Under the pieces are notes generated by a model that was given only the letters and a program-made list of their open reading frames with translations, had not been told where the DNA came from and made no database searches. 41,050 nucleotides of DNA from Candidatus Melainabacteria bacterium (GTDB lineage Bacteria > Cyanobacteriota > Vampirovibrionia > Obscuribacterales > Obscuribacteraceae): assembly GCA_003153555.1 (NCBI GenBank), contig PLZS01000123.1, positions 1 through 41,050 of the forward strand, written 5' to 3'. The position numbers were made by a program, and so were the translations under genes. Each line of letters starts with the position of its first letter. Position 1 is the first letter of the stretch. Shown in pieces: positions 23,401-32,297 of the stretch.

Positions 23401-23928
23401 CTACAATTTTTCAGGCAATCCAGATGGCATTTCCAGAGCAATTGAGCTGTGCAGTAGTTGGGTCGGACGTGATCTCCCTGCCTCAATAGTTGCTGTCAAT
23501 CCCGACAGCTCATTTAAATCGCTAACATTCAACGTTGCTTCTAATGCAGGAAACAGAAAATTTTCTTCCCAACGCACATAAGCATCTAAGGAGTCTGCCA
23601 CCCTCGCCATTAAACCAAGACCTGGATCAACAGCAGGTTCCAACAGATCCAGCTCATTTATAAGCTTGCGAACGCGACTGTGGTGTTGATGAAACTCAGT
23701 TCTCAGTACTTCGTCTTCTATCACCGGTGATAAAACACGCTGTTCATCCTCTAAATAAGAGAGGATTACATCGCGGCTAGCAGTACGTATTTGCTCGGCC
23801 AATCGCAATCGATCATGCTCTGATGCGCGCACCGCTTTGTGTCCATGTTGAGCACAGAGCAGGCCTACACCGTGGTCTCTAGAAAGAGGTTGAAGACCGG
23901 GATGACGTTTTTTTGTAATGTTATTCAT
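23401..23928 (-). CDS. hemerythrin-like (HHE) protein, copy 3
   Basis: 175 residues, nearly identical in layout to copy 2 (12677): RHPGLQPLSRDHGVGLL, LSYLEDEQRVLSPVI, FHQHHSRVRKLI and YVRWEENFLFPALEA, then SRPTQLLHSSIAL. GGAG is 8 nt before ATG 23928. Histidine and glutamate residues fit a di-iron bundle. The reverse orientation relative to copy 2 makes the pair a long imperfect inverted repeat. It lies 35 bp downstream of the P-type ATPase and may be co-transcribed with it, linking iron/NO handling to metal export. Confidence 0.8.
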   Translation of the reverse strand: MNNITKKRHPGLQPLSRDHGVGLLCAQHGHKAVRASEHDRLRLAEQIRTASRDVILSYLEDEQRVLSPVIEDEVLRTEFHQHHSRVRKLINELDLLEPAVDPGLGLMARVADSLDAYVRWEENFLFPALEATLNVSDLNELSGLTATIEAGRSRPTQLLHSSIALEMPSGLPEKL

Positions 23929-23963
23929 TGGTGTTCTCCGTTTGTTTTGAATTGACGCTGGCG

Positions 23964-26306
23964 CTACAGCTTGAGCATGCGCAGTCTTAAGGCGTTGAGG
24001 ATAACCGAGACCGAACTCAGGCTCATGGCGGCGCTTGCAATCATCGGATTGAGCAGCAGATGAAAAGTTGGGTATAAAATGCCAGCTGCAATTGGAATAG
24101 CAAGCACATTGTAGGCAAAAGCCAAAATCAAATTCTGTTTGATGTTATTCATCATTGCTTTGCTTAAATGACGGGCTCGAACAATTCCGTTCAAGTCGCC
24201 TTTGGTTAGGACAATGCCTGCGCTGTTCATTGCTATGTCTGTGCCTGTACCCATAGCCAGTCCAATACTTGCCTGGGCGAGGGCTGGCGCATCATTAATT
24301 CCATCACCCGCCATAGCTACCACGTGCCCTGCATCACACAAAGCTTTTACACCCTCCGCTTTGTCTTGAGGGAGAAGACCGGCCCTTACATCTTTGAGCT
24401 GAACTTGGTTCGCAACAGCTTGAGCAGTCTTTTCGTTGTCACCAGTCATCATGATGATTTTCATGCCGTCTTTTTCGAGTTCTTGCAGTGCCTCTTTGGC
24501 AGATGGTCGAATCGGATCGACTACACCTAGAAGTGCAACACATTCCTTGTCTACTGCCAAGAACATCACTGTCTGTCCTTCAGAGCGCAGTGACTGGACG
24601 CGTTCCTGAGATGAGTCGATATTTGCGCTGACGTCGCGCATCAAAGATTCATTCCCTAAAGAGACAAGTTTGTCACCGACCCGTCCTTGGACTCCTTTGC
24701 CCGTCAAGGAATTGAACGATTCAATTGTGAGCGGTTTGGAATTCTTTTCGCGCGCCGCATTTGTAATTGCCTGCGCCAGGGGGTGCTCACTTTGTTTTTC
24801 TAGAGCTGATGCAAAAGACAAGATCTCGGGCTCATCAAACTTTGCCGTTGGCACAATCGAGACAAGCTTTGGTTTACCTTCAGTAAGGGTGCCCGTTTTG
24901 TCGATTACTAGATATACAGCCTTCGACAGTTTCTGCAGCGATTCGGCGTTTTTTATCAATACACCGCTTGCAGCCCCTTTACCTGTTGCCACCATCACAG
25001 ACATCGGTGTGGCCAACCCCAGAGCACACGGGCAGGCAATAATTAGAACGGCTACTGCGGTCATCAAAGCAAATGGCAGAGGCGGTTGAGGACCGAGCCA
25101 GAGCCATGCAAAAAACGTGATCGCTGAAATGATAAAAACAACAGGTACAAAGTAAGCGGCTATTTGATCGACAAGAAGCTGAACGGGGGCTTGACTCCTC
25201 TGCGCTGCTGCAACCATTTCGATAATATGAGCCAGTAAGGTATCTTTGCCGACTTTCTCAGCTTTTACTATCAAAGCGCCCGTTTGATTGACCGTACCGG
25301 CAGTGACCTTATCGCCCTGCCGCTTTAAGACCGGCGCCGGCTCTCCAGTAAACATTGATTCATCAACAGAGCTTTCGCCCTTGGTGACTATGGCATCAAC
25401 TGCAATTTTTTCTCCTGGGCGAACTTGAAGAGCGTCTCCTGGCTTCACACTAGCGATGTCCACCTGAGAGGTAGTGCCATCAGGACCGATCAAAAAAACC
25501 ATGTTAGGTGTAAGTTCAAGGAGTCCCTTTATGGCACTGCCAGTTCGGCTGCGAGCCTTCAGCTCTAAATACTGACCAAGAAGAACTAGCGTAGTAACTA
25601 CGGCTGCAGATTCAAAATACACATCACCAGCACCATGAGTATCATGAGAGAGCTGCATCATATGCGGTACTAGCGTGATAACAACACTGTACCAGTAAGC
25701 GACACTAACTCCCACCACGACCAGCGTAAACATGTTCAGGCTGCGGTTTTTTACTGACGCCCAAGCACGTTGAAAGAAGGGCCAGCCACACCAAAAAACA
25801 ACAGGCGTAGAAAAAGCCAGTTGTAGCCAGGAAGCACCAGATGCACCAAACCATGGCAGACGCAGGCTACCATTCATGTCTAGCATGCCTATAAGAAAGA
25901 CCGGCAGCGTCAGCGTTAGCGAAATCAAAAATCTCTTTCGCATGTCATTCAGTTCAGTATTTTCGCCATCAGCTGCTGGCGTCATGGGCTCCAATACCAT
26001 GCCACATATTGGGCAGGCTCCAGGTCCATCCGTAACGATCTGCGGATGCATCGGACAGGTATATTTCATTGTGTTCGACGCGGCTGTTTTTTCTACAACT
26101 GGTTGCGGCTTCAGAAACGATTTTGGGTCAGCGTTGAATTTTTGCAAACACCGGTTGCTGCAAAAATAATACGTCTCTCCGGCTAATGCACGATGCCCAG
26201 CAGCTGAGGATGTAGTCACCGTCATTTGACACACAGGGTCAGTGGAGGCACGCTCAAGATTGTTGGAAGCCTGGCTGCTGGATGGAATTGTGCTGAAATT
26301 ACTCAT
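23964..26306 (-). CDS. copA: copper-type P1B ATPase (CopA-like) with YHS and metal-binding N-terminus
   Basis: 780 residues. Order: YHS-type domain (about 22-66, DPVCQMTV, YYFCSNRC); heavy-metal-binding domain YTCPMHPQIVTDGPGACPICGM (about 80-105); TM helices; the transport motif CPCALG near residue 425; DKTGTLT near 469 (phosphorylated Asp); TGDN and GDGINDAP in the ATP domain. CPC in TM6 with these N-terminal domains indicates Cu(I)/Ag(I) export across the cytoplasmic membrane. No classical GMTCxxC domain is present, as in many CopA2-like or YHS-type ATPases. GGAGAG is 5 nt before the ATG. Nearby copper-protein remnant and RND pump suggest a metal-resistance region. Confidence 0.93.
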   Translation of the reverse strand: MSNFSTIPSSSQASNNLERASTDPVCQMTVTTSSAAGHRALAGETYYFCSNRCLQKFNADPKSFLKPQPVVEKTAASNTMKYTCPMHPQIVTDGPGACPICGMVLEPMTPAADGENTELNDMRKRFLISLTLTLPVFLIGMLDMNGSLRLPWFGASGASWLQLAFSTPVVFWCGWPFFQRAWASVKNRSLNMFTLVVVGVSVAYWYSVVITLVPHMMQLSHDTHGAGDVYFESAAVVTTLVLLGQYLELKARSRTGSAIKGLLELTPNMVFLIGPDGTTSQVDIASVKPGDALQVRPGEKIAVDAIVTKGESSVDESMFTGEPAPVLKRQGDKVTAGTVNQTGALIVKAEKVGKDTLLAHIIEMVAAAQRSQAPVQLLVDQIAAYFVPVVFIISAITFFAWLWLGPQPPLPFALMTAVAVLIIACPCALGLATPMSVMVATGKGAASGVLIKNAESLQKLSKAVYLVIDKTGTLTEGKPKLVSIVPTAKFDEPEILSFASALEKQSEHPLAQAITNAAREKNSKPLTIESFNSLTGKGVQGRVGDKLVSLGNESLMRDVSANIDSSQERVQSLRSEGQTVMFLAVDKECVALLGVVDPIRPSAKEALQELEKDGMKIIMMTGDNEKTAQAVANQVQLKDVRAGLLPQDKAEGVKALCDAGHVVAMAGDGINDAPALAQASIGLAMGTGTDIAMNSAGIVLTKGDLNGIVRARHLSKAMMNNIKQNLILAFAYNVLAIPIAAGILYPTFHLLLNPMIASAAMSLSSVSVILNALRLRMLKL

Positions 26307-26375
26307 AACGGCTCTCCATTGATCGTCGCGATCGCGCGCACAACCGTCCGGGTAGCTGACAGTTTTGTACTTTTC

Positions 26376-26627
26376 TCATTCTTTCGACCAATGTGTGACC
26401 GCTTCTCTTTCGGCTTCAATTATGTGTTCGCTCTGACCATGAGTTCGCAAATGAATCTTAGCTTCGTCATATTCGTCGGCAAGCAACTGCATGTCATTCT
26501 CGTCGGCAAGTGGCTCTGCTGCACTAAGGGCGCAACCCGGTTCGTAGGTTTCCTCAATGTTTTTCAATTGGAAGTCTTGTAAGATCGTCTGCGCAAGCGA
26601 AGCGGCTGAAGATATTTGGTTTTTCAT
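26376..26627 (-). CDS. small acidic protein, unknown
   Basis: 83 residues from ATG 26627 with AAAGGGG 5 nt upstream; no family recognised. Sequence is acidic and helical (LQDFQLKNIEETYEPG, ADENDMQLLADEYDEAKIHL, SEHIIEAEREAVTHW), with a single Cys. It lies 69 bp upstream of copA on the same strand and could be its operon partner. The good ribosome-binding site supports a real gene. The in-frame extension to 26657 is unlikely. Confidence 0.55.
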   Translation of the reverse strand: MKNQISSAASLAQTILQDFQLKNIEETYEPGCALSAAEPLADENDMQLLADEYDEAKIHLRTHGQSEHIIEAEREAVTHWSKE

Positions 26628-26945
26628 GGGTTCCCCTTTGAAGATCTTAAGTGGCATTAGAGCAGCTTGGAATTCAAGCCGCCGCGCGCACTTTTTGTTT
26701 GTACAATAGAGCTGACTCTCACCAGCCCGTAAAGTTGCTGCTTATTTGTTCCTTCAGTTTTATCGCCAGGCTTATATGAGCGGGCGCGTGGTTTGCGATT
26801 AACCAAATTAGCAAAAGAACTTAAATGTTCACAATCACTGATACCGTATTTAATGGCATGAGCAAGCAAAGGCTTGAAAAACCCATAAGTGAACTTTTAG
26901 CTATTTCCTGCGTCATCCCGATAACAGAACCTGTAGGAGGTATGT
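26628..26945. other. intergenic region, no supported gene
   Basis: 318 bp upstream of both the acidic-protein gene (-) and the 53-residue gene (+). A 70-codon minus-strand frame with a TTG start crosses it but has no ribosome-binding site or family resemblance. The divergent promoters should be here; no clear consensus was found. Confidence 0.45.
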
Positions 26946-27107
26946 ATGACGGACAAGAAAGAAACAAAGACTGCTGTGAAAGAACCAGAAGTCAAAAAGG
27001 GCGACAAACTGCCAGTGCGGAACGACGACGACCAGAAGGGCAAACTGCAGAAAGAAGAAGAGCCAGCTAAAAAGCAAAAATCTGGCGACTGCTGTAGTGG
27101 CCATTAA
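26946..27107 (+). CDS. 53-residue highly charged protein ending in CCSGH
   Basis: ATG 26946 has a strong TAGGAGG 5 nt upstream. The product starts MTDKKETKTAVKEPEVKK and is almost entirely Lys/Glu/Asp, ending QKSGDCCSGH. No hydrophobic core, so it is probably disordered. The only cysteines and histidine are clustered at the C-terminus, a plausible metal-binding tail (Cu or Zn) in a copper-resistance neighbourhood. A hairpin terminator follows 72 bp downstream, making a complete monocistronic unit. No known family is recognised. Confidence 0.6.
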   Translation: MTDKKETKTAVKEPEVKKGDKLPVRNDDDQKGKLQKEEEPAKKQKSGDCCSGH

Positions 27108-27178
27108 CCAGATAGGAAGACTGAACCAGCGCCTAAGAAAGGCGGTTTGGCGGTTTTGACTTTGGTCAAAGATACTCC

Positions 27179-27221
27179 CACAAAAGACGCCCGTCTCTTA
27201 ATGGCGCAGGCGTCTTTTGTG
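27179..27221. terminator. bidirectional hairpin terminator
   Basis: CACAAAAGACGCC (27179-27191) and GGCGTCTTTTGTG (27209-27221) form a perfect 13-bp stem with a 17-nt loop. The arms carry A/T runs that would give U-tracts in either direction. It separates the + strand small gene from minus-strand remnants and the efflux operon. Confidence 0.7.
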
Positions 27222-27238
27222 AAGTGTCTAATTGTTAG

Positions 27239-27325
27239 TTAGGCGGCAACAGCTGTTTTAGACAACTTCTCACATTCCTCGGCGCAATGCGTACAAGCGG
27301 CAGCGCAGCTCTGACATTCTTTCAT
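27239..27325 (-). pseudogene. remnant of four-helix copper-binding (DUF326/Csp-like) protein
   Basis: The minus-strand frame reads DMKECQSCAAACTHCAEECEKL, here split at MKEC: the C-x2-C-x3-C-x2-C-x3-C spacing is the C-terminal helix of DUF326/Csp copper-storage proteins, which are usually over 100 residues. The frame is open only to about 27382, where a TAG closes it, and no ribosome-binding site precedes the ATG at 27325. Interpreted as the 3-prime end of a truncated gene, although a 28-residue peptide cannot be excluded. Confidence 0.5.
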
Positions 27326-27465
27326 GTCGGTTGTTTTATTGTCATACCAAGTAATGTCTAGCCATGGGAAGCACCAGGGGCGCTAGAACCGGTGGGCGTG
27401 AACGCCGACCAATACTCGTCGTGGAATTGCTTTCATTTCATTCTTCCTTGTATTTGACTAGATAT

Positions 27466-27562
27466 TGCCACTAGCCCGCGCCAATCGCGCCTGAAAGAGC
27501 CTAACTTGCAGCATCAAAATCACTCCAGGGAAATCGACTTTCCAACCAGATACCTGGCGTGA
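27466..27562 (-). pseudogene. 3-prime fragment of a second TolC-like gene
   Basis: The minus strand encodes RYLVGKSI-LE, stop codons, then a LFQARLA-like stretch. This parallels IRYLVGKSIELEDF, SGVKLLQARLALL near the C-terminus of the TolC-like protein encoded immediately upstream (27578-29017). It carries two in-frame stops and is degenerate. It looks like a decayed duplicate of the end of that gene, lying just past its stop codon. Confidence 0.6.
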
Positions 27563-27577
27563 AAATGACAGCTGTCC

Positions 27578-29017
27578 TTACAACATGCCGCTAGCCCACT
27601 GCAAACGAGCCTGTGCGACTCGGTACTTGTAAATTGATTCAAGTAATGCCAGGCGCGCTTGCAGGAGCTTAACACCGGACTCAAAGTCCTCCAACTCAAT
27701 CGATTTGCCAACCAAGTAACGAATGTGGATCAACCTCTGATCTTCTTCTGCTGACACTACCTCGGCTTTGGCTAAGTCGACATTCTTCCTTGCAATTTCC
27801 AGGTTGATCCAAGCTATAGAGACATCTTCAGCAACCTTTTGCTGAACTTCCTGTCGAGCTATTTCAGCTTCCTTGACAGTATTGCTCGCAGCCCTTAGCT
27901 CGTTCAGTCTTGTGCCAGAGTCAAAAAGTGTGATACCGCCCACGACACCAACTACGCCCCCCCAGCGTCCGTCAGCGTGACCATCCGGGGAGCTGCCGGT
28001 GATGTTGCTGCCCAGACCATACAGGTTTACTTGTGGAGCATATTTGCTCCTTGCCACCATGCGACGCGCTCTCAGCTCTAATACCTTGCTTTCAGCTTGA
28101 GTAAGTTCCGGTCGATTCTTACCGGCCATGGTCAGGTAACTGGATAGATCTCCTGCTACTTCCACGTAATCAAGCGACTCCTTTAAAAAGAAAAGTGAGC
28201 TGAAGTTGATTCCGAGCGCAACTTTGAGCTTCACCAACGCCACGTTGTAATCTCTGTAGTCGTCATTTACCTGGGTGCGGGCACGTGCTAGCTCCGCTTT
28301 CTCTCTCAATAAATCCGCACGCGGAGCTTTACCTTCCTCGACACGTGCCTGCATGTTGGAGACGCTCCACTCTTTGGTTTTAGCGTAGTCTGTATCGACT
28401 CTGAGCCGAGCTTCATACCAGGCGGTTTCCCAGTATGCTTCTTTTACTTTTAGGGCTGTGGTGTTGCCATCAGCGTGGTAGCCTGAAGAAGCCTGCCTCT
28501 CTAGCGCTCGCGCAGCCTTATATCCACCCATCAAACGGCCGCCCGTGAGCAGCGGTTGGGTGCCGGCGAAAATGAGACTGAGGGAAGTTCCGCGAACAAT
28601 GGGTTGCATTGGGCTCGATGCAACTGTGGTGTCATTAGGAAAAAAGAGCATCTGGTTCAGCGAAGAAGTCGAATAGAACGTGTTGAAAGAAGCAGACGGG
28701 CCAAACTTTCCCAGCGCTGCCCGAGCTAGGAATTTTGACCCGGTCCAGGCGCGCTCCGACTGTTTCAACGTGAGATTGTTTTTTAGCCCCACCTTGACGG
28801 CATCATCAAGACCGAAGCTACCGCCCACTGTAGGCAGATCTGAGGAAGGGGCGTCGGCGCTCACAAAGAGTTTAATTGGGTTAGTAGTAAGAACATCCTG
28901 GACCGAAGTCGGTGCCGGCAGATTCTCCTTAGGCATGCCAAAATCGTCTGCTTGGCCAATAGCAGGACTAGAAAATATTGCGCCAAGAAAAAGCTGGATA
29001 GCCAGAAGCCGCCTCAT
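27578..29017 (-). CDS. TolC-family outer-membrane efflux protein
   Basis: 479 residues. It has a signal peptide (LLAIQLFLGAIFSSPAIGQA), then two repeats of the outer-membrane-factor type: FGLDDAVKVGLKNNLTLKQSE near 70-90, and a second half around 300-450 with NRPELTQAESKVLELRARR and the long helices after it. Such proteins form trimeric channels through the outer membrane and periplasm. Last gene of the efflux operon; its ATG overlaps the RND pump stop (29014-29017), and GGAGG lies 7 nt upstream. It exports whatever substrate the RND pump handles, probably a metal or a toxic compound. A decayed copy of its 3-prime end follows. Confidence 0.88.
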   Translation of the reverse strand: MRRLLAIQLFLGAIFSSPAIGQADDFGMPKENLPAPTSVQDVLTTNPIKLFVSADAPSSDLPTVGGSFGLDDAVKVGLKNNLTLKQSERAWTGSKFLARAALGKFGPSASFNTFYSTSSLNQMLFFPNDTTVASSPMQPIVRGTSLSLIFAGTQPLLTGGRLMGGYKAARALERQASSGYHADGNTTALKVKEAYWETAWYEARLRVDTDYAKTKEWSVSNMQARVEEGKAPRADLLREKAELARARTQVNDDYRDYNVALVKLKVALGINFSSLFFLKESLDYVEVAGDLSSYLTMAGKNRPELTQAESKVLELRARRMVARSKYAPQVNLYGLGSNITGSSPDGHADGRWGGVVGVVGGITLFDSGTRLNELRAASNTVKEAEIARQEVQQKVAEDVSIAWINLEIARKNVDLAKAEVVSAEEDQRLIHIRYLVGKSIELEDFESGVKLLQARLALLESIYKYRVAQARLQWASGML

Positions 29018-32000
29018 ATCTTGCCTCCAGCTCCAGGATCACTGAGCGAATTTGGGCCTTTACCTCGTCGCCGTGCCCACAGCTTCCTGGTTTGAATCGA
29101 GAGATCGTCAATATACGAGTGCATGATCGGTATGTCGAACAGGCTCAGAATTGTCCCAAGCAGGAGCCCGCCAACCACCACAGTGCCCAGAGGAGAGTAC
29201 GCATCTATGCCTGTTTTCGGAGCGACAGCGACAGGTAGCATGACGATGATCGTTATCACAGAAGTCATCAAAATTGGCCTAAGCCGCATCGGACAAGCCT
29301 TGACTATCGCTTCATTGCGCGGCAGTCCTTCTTGTCTGAGACGCAAGATTTGGTCGATCAACAAAATAGCAGTTGTTATGTCCATTCCAGTGAGGATGAT
29401 CACTGCCATAATCGAGACACTGGAGAACGCCTGATGTGCCAGCCAGAGCGCAAAAAAGACACCGGACAACTCCAGGGGTAAGGAGAAGATCATCTGCAAA
29501 GGTTGCAGGAATCCGCGAAATTGTGCCACCAATAAAATGAAGATGAAGAGGATCGCTAACTGCAAACCGATGAAGAGGCGACTGAAGGCGTCCATCATTT
29601 GAGTCATGTCGCCGCGCATCTCTAGGCTATAACCAGTAGGCCAATTCACCTTCGTCATCGCTTTCATAATCACGTCCATGGTTACGTCCATGGATGGCGG
29701 CTCACCAAGGCGGTAGTAGCCCATCACAGTGATCGCACGCCGCATCCTGTCATGGTTAATGGCACTAGGAGCGTCTCTGTACTCAAGATGAGCAATGGTC
29801 TTCAATGGCACTTGCTTGCCATCGGGGGTGGTGACCGTCATTAAAAGAAGATCTTGCGGGTTCTTGCGTTGTGGCTCGTCATAACGAACTTGTATCGTTC
29901 GTTGCCTTATGTTCTCAAGTCTATAAAACTCGTTGGTTAGCGCTCCGTTGATGGCGTAGTATGCCTGCTGCGACACCATCTCAGGCGTTAGTCCGACTTC
30001 TTCTGCTCGCCTTGGATCTATTTTTATCTCCCAATCCGGCTTTGTCATTACCCAGTCAGTAGCCACTTGATGTATTCCAAATGTCTGGCGAGCAATCTCT
30101 GCTACTTGCTCGGCCATCTGAGAAACGATGGTTGGGTTCTTGCCGGTCACCAGAAGCGAGATCGGCGCTTGCGAACTAGCCATAACGTCAGAACCCATTT
30201 CTTTAATTTGCAAGCGCCTAATGCCTGGAATTGTTTCCATCGCCTCTTTCTGTACAGAATCAATGATTTTCCAAATGCTATTTTTTCGGTCGTCCTTGTC
30301 CGAGAGCGTGATCATGAAGGTCGCTGAGTTGACGGACTGCATGGTATAGCCGTTGAAATAAGTTCCGCCCGGGTCCACGCCGATCTCGGTCGAGACATGC
30401 TCAATTTCTGGATGCTTCAGCATCAACTCTTCGACCTTATTGGTGATTTTTTCAGTCTGCGAAAATGACAAGCCTGGCTGTACTTCAAGCATTCCGTATG
30501 CTTGTCCCACGTCAGCCAGCGGCATCATTTCGCTGCCAATGAAGTTGTAGAAGGTGAAACCGATCACTATAGTGGCAAGGATGCGAGCCATGTTGAGAAA
30601 GCGGTGCTCTAGCATCCAGGCTATGGTATTTGCATAGCTCTTCTCCAGTCGTGTGAGGAATCTGTCGAATGGTTCTAGGATACGAATGCGCAGCCAGCGC
30701 GCGAGCCAAAACTCATTGTTCAAATCTTCTGTTGTTCTCAAGCGCAGCAGCTTGGCTGAAAGGACCGGTGTCAGTGTCAGCGACACAAAGAAAGAGGCAA
30801 GCAGCCCGTAAATGATGGGCCAGACCAGCCCAACAAACATCTCTTGAACAATGCCGCCACAAAAAAGCAGTGGAACCAAAGCAAGAATGAGAACCAACGT
30901 GGATGCGGCCACCGCTAAGCGCACTTCGGTAATGCCGTCTACAGTGGCAGTCTTTGGGTCTTTCCCCATTCTGAGATGGCGCTCTATCGAGTGAATGTCA
31001 ATAATTGAGTCGTCAACCAGACGTCCAATCGACAGAAGCAACCCGATCAAAGTAGAGCTGTTAAGGGTCATGCCCATTGGGATTAGCGCCAGGACGGCCA
31101 TCGACAGCGCAATAGGCAGCGTCACCATTGATATCAAAGTACCGCGCCAGTTGCCTAGAAAAAGCAAGACCGCGATACCAGTCAGAACAACAGCGGTTGC
31201 CAGCTCCTCCACCATATTGCGCATAAGAATGCCGACAAAATGAGAATTGTCGTAGCTAACGGTGAACTTTATGCCGGGGTAGTCCTTTTCCAGTCTGGCG
31301 ACTTCCTTCATTACGCCTTCGATCACTTGCGGCGAGCTGGCATCAGGTTCTTGTATGACGCTTACTTCAATGCCCGGTTCAATTTTTCCTCCATGCAAAT
31401 GATGGTAGGAAGCGCGTGTTTCCCAAAAAGTGTCAACGACCTTAGCCACATCCTTGACGTAGATCACCCGGTCTGCCAGTGACTTGACTGGATATTTTTC
31501 TACGTCTTTTGAGTCTCCTGCAAGCGAGTCCACACGTACGATAGACTCGGTGTCGTTTGAAGTTAACCGACCGGCTGGGCGTGCCACGTTCTGCTTGTCG
31601 ATCGCGTCGCGCACGTCCAGAATGGACAACCCGTAGGCTGCAAGCTTGTTCCTGTTAACCAGCACTTGTAATTGACGCTTGTAGCCTCCAAACGTGTAAA
31701 CAGACCAGACGCGGGAAATGCTCTTGAGGCGATTGGTTATGTCGTTGTCAGCAAGTTCTCTCAATCTGACGGGGTCCCAACCATCACCCGTAACATTGAA
31801 TGTTAAAACGGGCAGATTCAGTGGATCGATCGGTAGCACCCATGAGGGTTTCAAGTTGGCCCCGGTGACCGGCAGATCGGCTTGCACAACATTCATCAGC
31901 GCCTGCACATCCACCAGGGCTCTCTTCATGTCAGTTCCGTAAGGGAACTCCAAGGAGACCATGGAAAAACCTTCCTGCGACGACGACCGAATGTACCGGA

Positions 32001-32295
32001 CACCGCGAATGTCTACCATTCGCTCTTCAATAGGCTTGCTGATGTACGTTTCCATCTCTTCAGAAGAGAGTCCTGGCTGCATACTGACAATGCCAATCAT
32101 TGGGCTCTGGACATAGGGCATGAGCCGCTTTGGCATGTAGAAGCAGATGGCTGTCACCGCTAGTAGTACCATTGCTAAATAAAAGGCGGCAATCGAGTAA
32201 GGGTGCTCAATTGACCAGGTGACAATGTTAAAACCATGAACCTTAGCTGGTTCTTGGGGTACCTTGAGATCGCGTTCCTGTGTGCTCTCTGCCAT
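29014..32295 (-). CDS. RND efflux transporter, inner-membrane permease
   Basis: 1093 residues, full RND length with two 6-TM halves and two large periplasmic loops. TM1 follows VTWSIEHPYSIAAFYL; TM4 carries SIGRLVDDSIIDIHSIERHL (the Asp pair at about 428-429 fits proton-relay residues of multidrug-type RND pumps). The C-terminal half has GMDITTAILLIDQILRLRQEG and PMRLRPILMTSVITII. The aspartate pair is more like HAE-type or broad-substrate pumps than the CusA heavy-metal type, so the substrate is open. Encoded between its adaptor (2-nt gap) and the TolC-like channel. Confidence 0.93.
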   Translation of the reverse strand: MAESTQERDLKVPQEPAKVHGFNIVTWSIEHPYSIAAFYLAMVLLAVTAICFYMPKRLMPYVQSPMIGIVSMQPGLSSEEMETYISKPIEERMVDIRGVRYIRSSSQEGFSMVSLEFPYGTDMKRALVDVQALMNVVQADLPVTGANLKPSWVLPIDPLNLPVLTFNVTGDGWDPVRLRELADNDITNRLKSISRVWSVYTFGGYKRQLQVLVNRNKLAAYGLSILDVRDAIDKQNVARPAGRLTSNDTESIVRVDSLAGDSKDVEKYPVKSLADRVIYVKDVAKVVDTFWETRASYHHLHGGKIEPGIEVSVIQEPDASSPQVIEGVMKEVARLEKDYPGIKFTVSYDNSHFVGILMRNMVEELATAVVLTGIAVLLFLGNWRGTLISMVTLPIALSMAVLALIPMGMTLNSSTLIGLLLSIGRLVDDSIIDIHSIERHLRMGKDPKTATVDGITEVRLAVAASTLVLILALVPLLFCGGIVQEMFVGLVWPIIYGLLASFFVSLTLTPVLSAKLLRLRTTEDLNNEFWLARWLRIRILEPFDRFLTRLEKSYANTIAWMLEHRFLNMARILATIVIGFTFYNFIGSEMMPLADVGQAYGMLEVQPGLSFSQTEKITNKVEELMLKHPEIEHVSTEIGVDPGGTYFNGYTMQSVNSATFMITLSDKDDRKNSIWKIIDSVQKEAMETIPGIRRLQIKEMGSDVMASSQAPISLLVTGKNPTIVSQMAEQVAEIARQTFGIHQVATDWVMTKPDWEIKIDPRRAEEVGLTPEMVSQQAYYAINGALTNEFYRLENIRQRTIQVRYDEPQRKNPQDLLLMTVTTPDGKQVPLKTIAHLEYRDAPSAINHDRMRRAITVMGYYRLGEPPSMDVTMDVIMKAMTKVNWPTGYSLEMRGDMTQMMDAFSRLFIGLQLAILFIFILLVAQFRGFLQPLQMIFSLPLELSGVFFALWLAHQAFSSVSIMAVIILTGMDITTAILLIDQILRLRQEGLPRNEAIVKACPMRLRPILMTSVITIIVMLPVAVAPKTGIDAYSPLGTVVVGGLLLGTILSLFDIPIMHSYIDDLSIQTRKLWARRRGKGPNSLSDPGAGGKI

Positions 32296-32297
32296 TG

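Noticed and set aside
4671..26337. GCGATCGC (cyanobacterial HIP1-type octamer)
   Set aside because: Only about two copies seen, near 4673 and 26328; not enriched, so no cyanobacterial signature.
26657..26869. 70-codon minus-strand ORF with TTG start
   Set aside because: No ribosome-binding site, no recognisable motif, overlaps the presumed promoter region; treated as chance.
27550..27575. TGTCATTTTC on the minus strand as the other end of the putative transposon at 19174
   Set aside because: Only nine or ten bases match, no repeated internal motif and no matching 5-bp target duplication.
29014..32295. Naming the RND pump cusA
   Set aside because: Its TM4 Asp pair (VDD) resembles multidrug-type pumps more than CusA; substrate left open.
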